A stretch of 64,000 bases of DNA from Crossaster papposus (lineage: Eukaryota; Echinodermata; Asteroidea; Velatida; Solasteridae): assembly GCA_037893245.1 (NCBI GenBank), contig JBAIAA010000119.1:558001-622000 (forward strand), in the 5' to 3' direction. Both the position numbers and the translations under genes were made by a program. Under the pieces are notes generated by a model. It searched no databases. It saw only the letters and a program-made list of their open reading frames with translations, and was not told where the DNA came from. Positions 1 to 12,400 of this stretch are shown here, piece by piece. Numbering within the stretch: position 1 is the first letter of the stretch; every line of letters starts with the position of its first letter.

Positions 1-3000
1 AAACCAAATGCAGTAAAGTTAACAAAAAAGTCTATCTTAACATTGGGTTAAAGAATATGTAGTGGTTTCAAAAACATAATTGTATGCATAATTATATGCA
101 TATGCAATATACTCTTACATATTCATGATACAGTAGTCTTGCACTGCCATTGGTCGAAGGGTTTCCAACACATTTTAAAATGACAGTAATAGTTAAACAC
201 AATGAATACATAAAATTGAAGGGTGTCAAATTAGACGCTAGTGCTTTTTGTTACACGAATGGGAAAAGACAAGACAATCTTAACAGAAGGGTTAAGTAAT
301 TTTGATAAAAATGCCAAAAGTAAAAACTTTTTATAATTAAATTAAAAACAAAGTCTTGCCTTATTCTTAAAAAAAATGCAACTTAAATGCTGAAATATAA
401 GAGAAATTCAATTGAAAAAATTGGAATGGTATACGAACACATTATTTTGTTACTTAAAAATATTTTCAATGATCTTACAAATGTGGAAAAGATTGATAAA
501 AATACACCTCGTGCTGAGCGTCAGTAAGTACTAATTTTGTTTTTCGTTAATAAACTGCATAATTATAAATGGAAGTACATGTACAATAATACATAAGTCC
601 TTTGAAATTTGCATAATATACAATATGATCTTAATTATGATTGGAGCACAAATATTTACAGAATTAAGCCACATGCACTGTCTTAATCTACAATTGCATA
701 ATTTCTGGATTAAAATATTCTTTTAAGGAATCAGTGATAAACACACTATAAAGAAGAAACTTTAGTAAAATTTGAAGAGTCTTTAAAAAACAAATTGTTA
801 TATCTATCAACTATTTCCAATCATCCTAGACCGAGTCATCACACGTTTATTGCCTGAAGTTTTCTTTGTTTCAATCACTCAAGTGACAACACTGTTCACT
901 TTAAAGTACTGCATACCACCTGTTGTTGCAAAGAGTGAGTCAGAAAGATTAGTACCCAATTAAAAACAAATTAAGACAGGATGTTGAACATAGTACATGA
1001 CCGGAAACTCGTTAATTATTGGGCACAATATGAGCTGGAAACGTTTCAGAAAACCATTCGTGCTAAATGTAAGGCTATCTGCTGCATGAAACATCATGAT
1101 ACGTAACAAAACAAAAGTTAAACCTGACGTAACAGTTTTATACCCCGATTCAGTGATTAGTGGACACAAATTGATTTTAATATAAAAAAAAAAATGTCCT
1201 TTTTGTTGGGTACCCATCATTCCGACTCGCTCTGTATATAACAAATGTTACATAACACGTAAATAAATGTACATGTACATCAGACCAATCAGTTTATGAG
1301 CAGTTCAGACTATCCATAAATTGGTGTTGGAACCAGGGTCCAATAAGCTGTATTCCTGCTCGAATGAGTGCGCTGTAACAACGCCATTTTCTGCGAACCA
1401 ACATTAGCACAATTCTGTTGGAACTAGTTAAGTAACTTAACTTTAATCTAAAAACTTAATGTTGGAATAGTGTTATTGTTTCGCTGTAGGAAGGTTTAAA
1501 CCTATTTCTATTCATTCAAGATGCCATAGAATATGACATATTTGTTCGGTGATATTTTGAAAATGCCTCTATGTAATATGAAATGTATTGAGTAATGAAA
1601 ACTTGCATAGTACCTTGAGTAAAACATAACACACGAGACGTACGTGACCTTTCTTACAAGTCTGATCGGTACACGCTAGGTATACTGGTGTGATTTACTG
1701 TTATTTCTCAGTTTACTTTAAAACAAACAGCGTTTATCTAAACGTTTTAAACCAAAGCTAGGTTCATTTTTGATCAACGCTACAGCTATATGTACAAAAG
1801 CCTGTGAAGACGACAACATTTCCAAAGCTTCCAAAATACAAAATAAATATATTTTCGTACTAGCAATAAGTTATATCTAATAGCTTACATGTACTTATAT
1901 TTACTAATATGTTAACTCTGCTTATAATTTTTCAACGGCAAACAAATGGAGATAACTTGCATAGTTATTTGACACATTCCTGCGTTTTGAAACCTGATTT
2001 TAAATAAAGTGTACATGTATTTGGAAGATTAATTTATTTACTGATTTGAGCTAATTCAGGTTACCATCTTGATTAAGAATGGTACAGCCCAAGCCAAACA
2101 CTGAACACGATTGGTTGAATTCACAAACTTGGTGGCAATCCAGCCACTCTGATTGGCTGAACACAAATTGGATCATACCAATATAGATGACAATGGTACA
2201 ATCAAAGACACTTGAACCATATCCAGAAAAATATAGATCTATAAATGTTGGCACAAGCCACTGTTTACCATTAAGTGTTCGTGCTTTTTCCCTAGCAAGT
2301 AATGCTCTATTACTACAACATATAGCAAATACAGGGATACTACACACAAAAAACAAACCAACAAAACTAAAACCAACAAAACTAAAAACTAAAAATATAT
2401 AAAAATACAACAACAACAACAACAACAACAACAAAACACAAAACAAACAAACAAAACAAACAAAAAGCAGTTGTCCAACTACGAACTCGAAGGAGTCCAA
2501 GATTTGAATGCACCTTCCTACAAACCCAAAGACACCAATAAACGACGACTTCACATTCTTGGATTAAACATAAAAATGTTCTAAAACAATTGGAAATCCT
2601 CCAGGATAAAAATAGTAAAATTCCTTTAAAAAAATTGATTTGATAAAATGCAAAAAAGTACATGTATTCATTATACTTAGTCATAAAATAACTAGTTATC
2701 ATAAAAATTACGTATAATATGATTAAATAGCAGAATTAAGTATATTCTAAACATATCCCCTATTAATAAAACCAATTTTTCAGTGAACCTAGTTTTATTT
2801 ATTTAATTTTGGTGTGATTACAGTTAGTTAACCAACTAACAGTCTTGAATACTATAATTTCAATAGGATTTTGCACACACCCTGGGAAATTAGGGTTCAA
2901 TTTCAAAAATCAAAACTATTACTTTCCAAATGAAAGGGTTCAAAGTGAATGCGAGTCTAACTTTAAGCCAAGAAAACAAGATAGCTCATCTACTTTGTTA

Positions 3001-3274
3001 CCAACCAAGATGCAATGCGATGTATGTTGGTTGTGACTGGTACCCGGCAGTTTTGTGTAGAGCAAGACAAATACGTTTAACAATTAGCACCTCAATAAAA
3101 TTCAGCTCTGATCAGAAGCAGAAAATATGTAAGCAAACTTGTTGGTGTGTAACCACAATTTGCCGGGAACCTGTCATGTGTAGGTTGACATAGCATATCA
3201 TCTTAGCTGGTAATCTCAATCCGTTTAGCATATATAATCCTTGCTTAGCACTTTCCTGTTTTTATAAACTCAGT
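1..3274. other. Region downstream of the plexin stop: no gene seen
   Basis: AT-rich sequence that may include the rest of a long plexin 3'UTR. It has a (CAA)n microsatellite at about 2407-2434 and scattered ACATGTACATGT words. The short open frames in it have no recognisable domains and look random. Confidence 0.5.
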
Positions 3275-3280
3275 TTTATT
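3275..3280 (-). promoter_or_regulatory. Candidate plexin poly(A) signal
   Basis: AATAAA on the minus strand, about 95 bases after the stop codon. It would give a very short 3'UTR. Other AATAAA words occur further down (around 2790-2800 and 2030), so this is only the first candidate. Confidence 0.3.
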
Positions 3281-3374
3281 TCACTTCATGGGGGTGTATC
3301 TGCTGTTGGGTTTAGGTGTTTGGAGAAGAAGATGCGAGATGTTGATATCAAACCTGAGACTCCTTCAATAATTG

Positions 3375-3470
3375 TCAAGCTGAGTCAGCCATCAGACGGA
3401 AGATGTCTTCTAGCTTGTCTCCCAAGCCTTGCTTCTGAGCCTCCTTGTCTTCATCCAGGGATTGTAGGAT
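3375..3470 (-). CDS. PLXN: Plexin exon 31: C-terminus and stop codon
   Basis: Thirty-one residues and [23 protein letters not shown] and [11 protein letters not shown] match the terminal plexin helix ('IL.AL..D......L..KLE.V...M'). Acceptor CTCCCCCAG. The ADSA ending is not a class I PDZ ligand, unlike vertebrate plexin-B. Confidence 0.94.
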   Translation of the reverse strand: MLQSLDEDKEAQKQGLGDKLEDIFRLMADSA

Positions 3471-6400
3471 CTGGGGGAGGTATGGGGGGTTCAAAGGGTA
3501 AGAAATAACTGGCTTGAATGTATGGTACTTGAATGAACCTCGTTTTTGACTTGTTTACCATTTGTCAGTTGTGCATTTTTTCCGTTTGTAGCAGAAAAAG
3601 TTCTCAAAATCTAGAAAAAATGCTGCTTGGCAACTAACCTGACAAAGTTTTAGCTCAGCAAATGCTCTAAATTCAGAGAAAACAACATTCTAAGATTTCG
3701 ATTTTGAACCAACTACAAATGGAACTTTTCGAAAAAATGCATCAAGTAATGTTTTGCACAATAATTTGGTTGGTTATTTTTTGTATAGTGCAAGAAATAC
3801 ACCGACCCTTTTATCTGAAAGTCTCTATCAGCTTGCCAAATGTTGTAGTAAATTGTCATTATATAATATGCCACAAACAGGCAGACCAATCTATCATATA
3901 CTATATGGTATAGAAGCACTTCTGATCGATATCTGTCTGCATTCATAGCCTACCTCACTCTTGTAGACACAAGCAAAGCAGAAGTACAGCTCATTGAGAG
4001 CATTGAGTGACTGGAACTCATTCTGGTAACGGTTGGTGTGAGCAGCCAGCATAGCGCTCATGTCCTGGTCACTCACTGTGGCCATATCGCTGATGTCTTT
4101 GTAGTATCTGATATAAAGACAAAGAAAAACTTAATGAAATTGATGTCTGGGAATCGACTCAGGGAATCAATGTCTGGGAATCAATGTCTGGGAATCAATG
4201 TCGGGGAATCAATGTCGGGGAATCGACTCGGGGAATCGACTCTGGACAGGCTTGGGGGCGGGCTTGGAGCGGACTTGGGATGGGATTGAGACAAACTTGC
4301 GACGAACTAGAGACAAACTAGACCACAACACAGACTCATAACAAAAAACTGACAACCGTTTTGTTTCCTAAAGCAACTTACTTAGCGACCCACTGCTTGT
4401 ACTGTGGGATATCCTTAGCATATAGCAGTTTGTTAGACGGTGAGTCCTTGGTAAGATGTTGCTCAGACACTGAGCAGGAATCGATGAGAGTCTGACCAAT
4501 GATGGACACGCAGGCGTCTACCGTGTCTGTCTTGTTGATGTCAAACAAGATGGTGGGATTCAAGATCAGATTGACCCAGAACCGAAGCTGTAGGCTGTTG
4601 GAAAGAAGGAAAGGGGAGGGGTAGACAACGCATTAGTTATGCACCTTTTTAGATTTGTTTTGTCTAGAAACCTTTCTTAATTTTGTATCCATCTGAAAGG
4701 CTGGTGTTAGAACATTTATTCCTCTTATGTTAATGTTGCACAAAATATTCAAATAAATTTTATGATGGGACAATTTTCCGTAAAATCAGATGCACATCAT
4801 CCAACACTTTCATGAACTGCTGTTAGAAAAGTGAATGTAATACATCACTTATAATATGTAACCTCTATTGAGTAAAACATAATTACAGATCAAGGTAGAC
4901 CATCACTTTGACGACATTGTACTTCTGTAGTCAGACGTACATTGTGATTTTCGGAATTGCATAATGACAACAAAAAGGTAATAATTGTGAGATCCCAATA
5001 TAAAATCAGGACCTTTCAGCTAATCTGGGATAATTCTTTTTTTGTGTATATAAGAATATATATCAAGCAGCAAAATAGTGCATAATCTGACATTGTGACC
5101 AATGTTTTTGTTTTTTCACCAGTTAAATGTCACTTAACTGATCCAGGAATCACCTTTGTTTTGCTGCAAGCTAATCTACACATTTAGGGCTTAAAACAAT
5201 TTGAGTTGTCAAAGAGCAGAGTAGGTTAATTCTTTGGTTCATGAGCAACTGCACTACATTGTTCTTATTCTTCGATAAATTCATAAAACTATAGTGTGTT
5301 GGCCGTTTTGGATCGTACAAGGAAAAACATACAAGGTTCAGACAGGCCCAACCAAACAGAAATCAAGTCACTCCTGCTGTAACGACTCCAGCAGTTGATC
5401 TTTCTCCATCTTGTTCGCCTAGTCAGATGTCAGACTTTTGATAGACTTATTGCACTCATTTGGATCGGCACAACTTTAGAACCGGTCTGAACCGGTTTTA
5501 CAATGCAGATTTTTGATGATTGAGTCAGGGTTAGATTTAGCACTGGGTCAGATTCTGAATTTCCTACCAATTGCTTTTCCATGCATGCGTGACGTCGGAG
5601 TTGGTGATGCCATTTGACGTAGCCTGCTCATCTAAGAAGTCAAAGAGGTACTTGACTGCCAAGGGTACGTCTGATTCACCGTTGAAGATGGTCTCTAAGA
5701 GCTCGTCCACAAACTGCTGTAGAATACCCTGCTCGATACAGAAAACAAAAGGGAACAAGTTGCTAATCTATTCTTCATACTACAAAAAAATGTAATCACT
5801 TCTGAATCAAACCTTCTCTCATAACAACAAAACAAACCAACAATTTCAAAATGAACAAAGAAATTAGCAAGGCTGGACTCGAATCTGGACTGGAATATCG
5901 GACCGGTGCTCTACCAACTGAGCTATTAATTGCTCTATGTTGTCAGCTGTCAGTATCTTTGTTTGGGGGGTCGCTAGTCAGAAGTCATGAATACCAGTGG
6001 CCAGGGATCCGACCAAATTGTACAATACAACCTGGGAAGCGAAAAGTCGTATCTTGATTGAGTGATCCCCAGAATGTCGCTTTCCAGGTTGTAGCACAGC
6101 CGACAGCATTCCAGAGGAAATAGCAGACCATAGCTGCTCCCCAGCGTCAAAAAGGCTTTACTACGATAGATGTCATAAGTTATTCGTACCTTTGTTGTGA
6201 GTAGCCTAGGCAGATAGATCTCAGCCATCATCTTCTGGTCTCTCTCTCCTTTACGTAGACTACCCGAGTCTACATGTTCGACCAGATGCCATAGATTGGC
6301 TCCTCTCTCTTGGTCTATGAGCTTTACTACGATAGATGTCATAAGTTATCCGTACCTTTGTAGTGAGTAGCCTAGGCAGATAGATCTCAGCCATCATCTT

Positions 6401-9400
6401 CTGGTCTCTCTCTCCTTTACGTAGACTACCCGAGTCTACATGTTTGACCAGATGCCATAGATTGGCTCCTCTCTCTTGGTCTATGAGCTTTACTACGATA
6501 GATGTCATAAGTTATCCGTACCTTTGTAGTGAGTAGCCTAGGCAGATAGATCTCAGCCATCATCTTCTGGTCTCTCTCTCCTTTACGTAGACTACCTGAG
6601 TCTACATGTTTGACCAGATGCCATAGATTGGCTCCTCTCTCTTGGTCTATGAGCTTTACTACGATAGATGTCATAAGTTATCCGTACCTTTGTTGTGAGT
6701 AGCCTAGGCAGATAGATCTCAGCCATCATCTTCTGGTCTCTCTCTCCTTTACGTAGACTACCTGAGTCTACATGTTTGACCAGATGCCATAGATTGGCTC
6801 CTCTCTCTCTTGGTCTATGAGCTTTACTACGATAGATGTCATAAGTTATCCGTACCTTTGTAGTGAGTAGCCTAGGCAGATAGATCTCAGCCATCATCTT
6901 CTGGGTTCTCTCTCCTTTACGTAGACTACCTGAGTCTACATGTTTGACCAGATGCCATATATTGGCTCCTCTCTCTCTTGGTCTATGAGCTTTACTACGA
7001 TAGATGTCATAAGTTATCCGTACCTTTGTTGTGAGTAGCCTAGGCAGATAGATCTCAGCCATCATCTTCTGGTCTCTCTCTCCTTTACGTAGACTACCTG
7101 AGTCTACATGTTTGACTAGATGCCATAGATTGGCTCCTCTCTCTGGGTCTATGATGGGTGAGGCTGATGTGGCAGGACTCTGTAGTGTGCCTAGACCTGC
7201 AGGCAGTAAGTTACATTTACATTCAATATTTAATATTCCAACAGACAAAAAATTTAACAATGAAGTTGGGTCAAATCTGGGCACATAGGGCATGTGCAGA
7301 TTAAGCTGCTGTATGCATTAAGCTGGCTGGCAATCTTGAAAACCACAGAACACCAGGTGCTGTGATTTCATAGGATGCTTGAGACTGTTATTCACGTACA
7401 ATCAAGTAAGGTATTTCGTAATAATTAAATATTGCCCAAATCTCGACCAGTTAATGTCAAAACCATCTGTCGTTATTTACTTTGTACAGGCTTAAGTCAG
7501 ATTTGGATCTTCAATGTTAAACAACATCACATCTTTCTAGACAATCGTCACAATAAAAATATCTACAGCCATGTTTTCTACAACCAACCATCTGTGGATG
7601 GTTCCCGTGCAAATTGATTTAAAGGTCTACGCAGACCTTTCGAGGAGAATTGCTGTTTAATAATTTAAAATGTGCCTTGGTGTGTAAGTAACAAGGCCAG
7701 GGGTGATAAAATGGTATAAAATGACATTAATTGGGGTTAATCACCGTAAATGTAATTGGCCCCCTCATTAACATGTTCAAACACTGACAAATGGTGGCGC
7801 TGTTCGTGACGAACATTCGGCAACCCCCAAAAAGAGATGCCATGCACTCGGGTACGCACGCAGCAGATTTTGTTCAGACATGGCGAGTGAAGACGACAGT
7901 TCGGGGCCGGGGAGCGCATATTCCACAGAATCGGACGAAATACCCGCAGTATCATCAGGTCCTACATCTGAAGAAGATATTCAACTTGACAATTCCTTTG
8001 ACAATAACTTGAGTCGACCATCGATACGCGTTGCACACTGGTCGCGACGTCAAAGTCTTCCCAAACATACGTCACAATTATGCAGATTTTACATGTTAAT
8101 AAGCTACCATTCTAAGGGCGGGGCCGGTCCCCCAAAGCACTTTATTATTTTTTTTCTCATATTAATTACCAAAAAATAAAACTTTTATAAACTGAAAATC
8201 ACTCAATTAGTTATAATCTTTCATTTTAACTAATAAAAACCACATTTCTAGGACCCTTTAATGTAACGCTTACCGTATTTCCTAGCTGGTGAATTAGGCA
8301 GTGACCCACCGTTGGGCTGGGCTCTCACTAACCTCAAGGTTGCTCCGTCTGGTACCTAATGGCCCAAATAAACAAACAGAATGCGCATTCAAAATAAAGA
8401 AAAATGAAGGCAAGATGCTAAGTTTTTAATTGTTTTAACTTCACACGTGTTATATTGTGTTTTATTCTCTAGTCTAGTCTAGTTTGTTCATTTTTGAAGT
8501 GTCTGCCAAAGAAGTTTGGAAAATCCACCAAAATGTTTGTATTTTTAAGATGGATTTTTTAATATTTAGCCCATTTGGCACAAAAAGCTGGATGGGCTCC
8601 ATTGGGGTTTTCTAAATTAATAAACTAAACTCATAAAAAATCCCAGCCTCAATGTAGAGGATAATGCAATAGATAGTGGCAAACAGCAATGATTATCAGG
8701 CAAACAGCAATGATTATCAGGCAAACAGCAATGATTATCAGGCAATCGCTGGTATCTTGCGTTGTTTAACCAGTTCGCGCCGGGATTATTTTAACATCAC
8801 CGAGCCGAGGGGCGGGATTATTTTTAACAAAACTTGATCCGAAGCGTGTTCAGGCCGATAGTGCCGGGAAGCACACCCACGCATTTTTGGCCTTGCTCGC
8901 TGCTGACAGAGATTTCCGAACTTGAACTTGGCGTGTGTATGCATCATCCGTTTTGAATTTGGGGAAAACTTTGCGTTTATATACGTCATCCGGCGCGAAA
9001 TGGATAACAGCACCTGGGCCCAATTTCATTAAACTCTTCGTAACTTACAATGCATCGCAGCGCCGCGCTGCGTTGTATCACTTTGAAAAGCGCTACAGCT
9101 GCGACGCATCCTAAAATCCATTTAACAAAACGCATTGCACGTACGACGCGTCGTAGGAGTATTTATAACGCAAAACGTCGAATGTTATTTTGTACTCATT
9201 TAACCAGTTCGCGCCGGGATTATTTTAACATCGCTGAGCCCACGGGCGGGATTATTTTTAACGAAACTCGATCCGAAGCGTGTTCAGGCCGATAGTGCCG
9301 GGAAGCACACCCACGCATTTCCGGCCTTGCTCGCTGCTGACATACATTTCCGAACTTGAACTTGGCGTGTTTATGCGTCATCCGTTTTGAATTTTGGAAA

Positions 9401-12400
9401 ATGTTTGCGTTTATATACGTCATCCGGCGCGAACTGGTTAATGCACAATAAATAGTTGTCTGATATTCAGCAAAGAGTCGTCGAATCTCTTCTTGGAAAG
9501 TTAACAAAAACGTAAATCAAAATGGCTGACGTATGATGCAGTGAAAAAAAACCAAGCTTGCTCTGTTTGGACTACGATGAATGTTCCATTTCCACACATT
9601 TGCCTTGGTTATTTTAGTCTTGTTTAGTTCATTTTTATGGCGTAAAACCGGCTATAAAAAGAGGCATCTTATTTTACGACGACCCAAAGACCCGTCGTAA
9701 CTTACGGAGTGTTCCAAACCGTTGTCAAGGTAGTTGCGATGTGTTCAACGCATTGCAAGTTTCGTAAAATGGATCGTACGACGCGTCGCGAGATGCTATG
9801 CGTTACACATTGGGAATCGAGTTATGATGCCTCACAGAGCTTTATGAAATCAGATGCTGTCCTTTTGGCCTTGCATGATAATCTGCCTATTATTAACCCT
9901 AAATTCCTAGGCCTTTTTGGCCAGGAACCATCCTCATTGCTGCAAAATCCTCCAATTGCCACCCTATAAAAATTGGACCTCGACCCATTGCATCCTCCAA
10001 AATCAACTGGCATTTTTTACCATTCATCCTCAGTTTTCCCAAAGCTGCAAGGAGGATTTGAGGATTGAGGATAGTTAGCGTTAACCAGTTCGCGCCGGAG
10101 GACGTATATACATGAAAAACAATTCCCAGATTTTATACGGATGCGAATAGACACGTCACGAGCAAGGCCTAAAATGCCTGGGTGTGCTTCCCGGTACCAT
10201 CAGCCTGAACCCGTATCAAGTCGAGTTTCGTAAAAAAACAATCCCGTGCCTCGGCTCGGTGATTCCTAAATAATTCCGGCGCGAACTGGTTAAGGAGCAT
10301 CAATATAGAGACCCTACACCTACCTGGTAATGTGCCAGGGTGTTAATGCGTTTCCATTCTCCATCATACCTCCCTCGACTGTCCTCGTCTAGTAGGATCA
10401 TGCTGCTAGGACCTTCTGGTCTGTCACTCCATTCTGTAACAATCACGGAATAATATCCATTACAAGGACAATAATAAAACCATCTGATGAATGACAATAG
10501 ACTGGTCATCAGTAAGACCTTGTATTGTCAACACCTGAACCTCTCCAATGCTACATTGCGTGGTCTAGCATGTAAGGATCAAAGGCAAGGTTTAAATAGC
10601 ATCATTACCACACCACACAGTTCCAACATGGTTACAAACCAAATAATATACATGTATGATACAATGTGAAGGTTGACATGATGTAGTTTAATGTTTCAAC
10701 ATGTAATTACAAATCACTTTTTTTTTAGTTTGTGGAATTCTGTGGTAGGGCACTGTGGTCCAGTGGTTACCGTGTTTGACTTCTGTACGATGGTACGTGG
10801 GTTCGAACCCTGGCAGGGAACATGGTGCTTGTGTTCTTGGGCAAGACACTTTACTACAATTGCCTCTCTCCACCCAGGAGTAATGGGTACCTGTGAAGGT
10901 AGAGACCAGATGCGCTGATCTTGAGCTGCTGCAGAAATGGTCTCGTTCCTGGTGAACAGGGATAATAGTTGTAAAGCGCTTTAATACACCCACATTGTGG
11001 GAGTCTAAAGCGCTATATAAAAAACAAACATTATTATTATTATTATTTATTCTGACAACCTGAAAATCTCCACGTTTTGGATGGTGCTAATTATCTGCCC
11101 TCTAAGTGACACCTGTGTAGTTTCTTACCCAAGTCTAGCTCTTCTCTCGCGGGTCGTTTACTGAATGGGCATGATTTATAAATAGCATCTAGAATCTTAT
11201 CCTTCGCTTGTGAGATGCTGTCGCAGTCCAACACTTTCAACTGGATGGGTTCCGAGGTGATGTCTAGACTGTTAGTGTAGATGTTCTAGAAAAGAAGCAA
11301 CACAGGGATACATTTTACAACATGGAACCATGAATTGCATATAATTGGTCTTCAAAGAACTTTTTTTTTTTTTTTTAGAATTATTTTGTACTTGTTTGAC
11401 GGACTCCATAAAATCTAAACTGAATTTCTCTTAAATTTCTTAAAACTAGGTGATTTGAATTTGGGTACTTGGTCATTACGGTGGATGGGAGATTGTAGAC
11501 TAGCACCTCAACTTGCCTCTCTCCACCCAGGAGTATAAATGGGTACTGGCATTAGCTGGGGAGTAACCTGCGATGGACTAGCTTCCCATCCAGGGGGAAT
11601 AGAAATATTCTCAGTCGTTTCATGCTACAGAAACCGGCCTGATAAACACCGACCTGATGAGCCATATTGGCTCAAGATGGACTTTACTTTACTTTGCTTA
11701 TTATGGAGAATGCTTACCAGTGTTTTGAAGTCAATCTGTTGCCTGATGACTTTCATCTCACTTAGTCCATATCGCGCTTCACCAGTCACCGCGTCAACTG
11801 GACCCTTATCAATCTGTCCGAATATAAACAAATTACAAATAAACAAACATTGCCGAGTACCAATGGATCGATTGCTGAGTTACAATGGATCGAGCGCCGA
11901 GTACCAATGGATTGAGCGCCGATTAACAATGGATCGAGCGCCGATTAACATTGGATCGAGCGCCGATTAACAATGGATCGAGCGCCGATTAACAATGGAT
12001 CGAGCGCCGATTAACAATGGATCGAGCGCCGATTAACATTGGATCGAGCGCCGATTAACAATGGATCGAGCGCCGATTAACATTGGATCGAGCGCCGATT
12101 AACATTGGATCGAGCGCCGATTAACAATGGATTGAGCGCCGATTAACATTGGATTGAGCGCCGATTAACAATGGATTGAGCGCCGATTAACATTGGATTG
12201 AGCGCCGATTAACATTGGATTGAGCGCCGATTAACATTGGATTGAGCGCCGATTAACAATGGATTGAGCGCCGAGTACCAATGGATTGAGCGCCGATTAA
12301 CATTGGATTGAGCGCCGATTAACAATGGATTGAGCGCCGATTAACATTGGATTGAGCGCCGATTAACATTGGATTGAGCGCCGATTAACAATGGATTGAG

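Noticed and set aside
6260..6508. Separate small genes suggested by repeated 82-residue frames at 6260 and 6426
   Set aside because: They are frames within the extra copies of plexin exon 27, not independent genes; they begin inside intron-derived sequence.
10745..10820. tRNA gene candidates at 5868, 10745, 15549 and 17004
   Set aside because: A and B boxes are present but the acceptor and anticodon stems do not pair, and SINE bodies and tails follow, so these are tRNA-derived SINEs.
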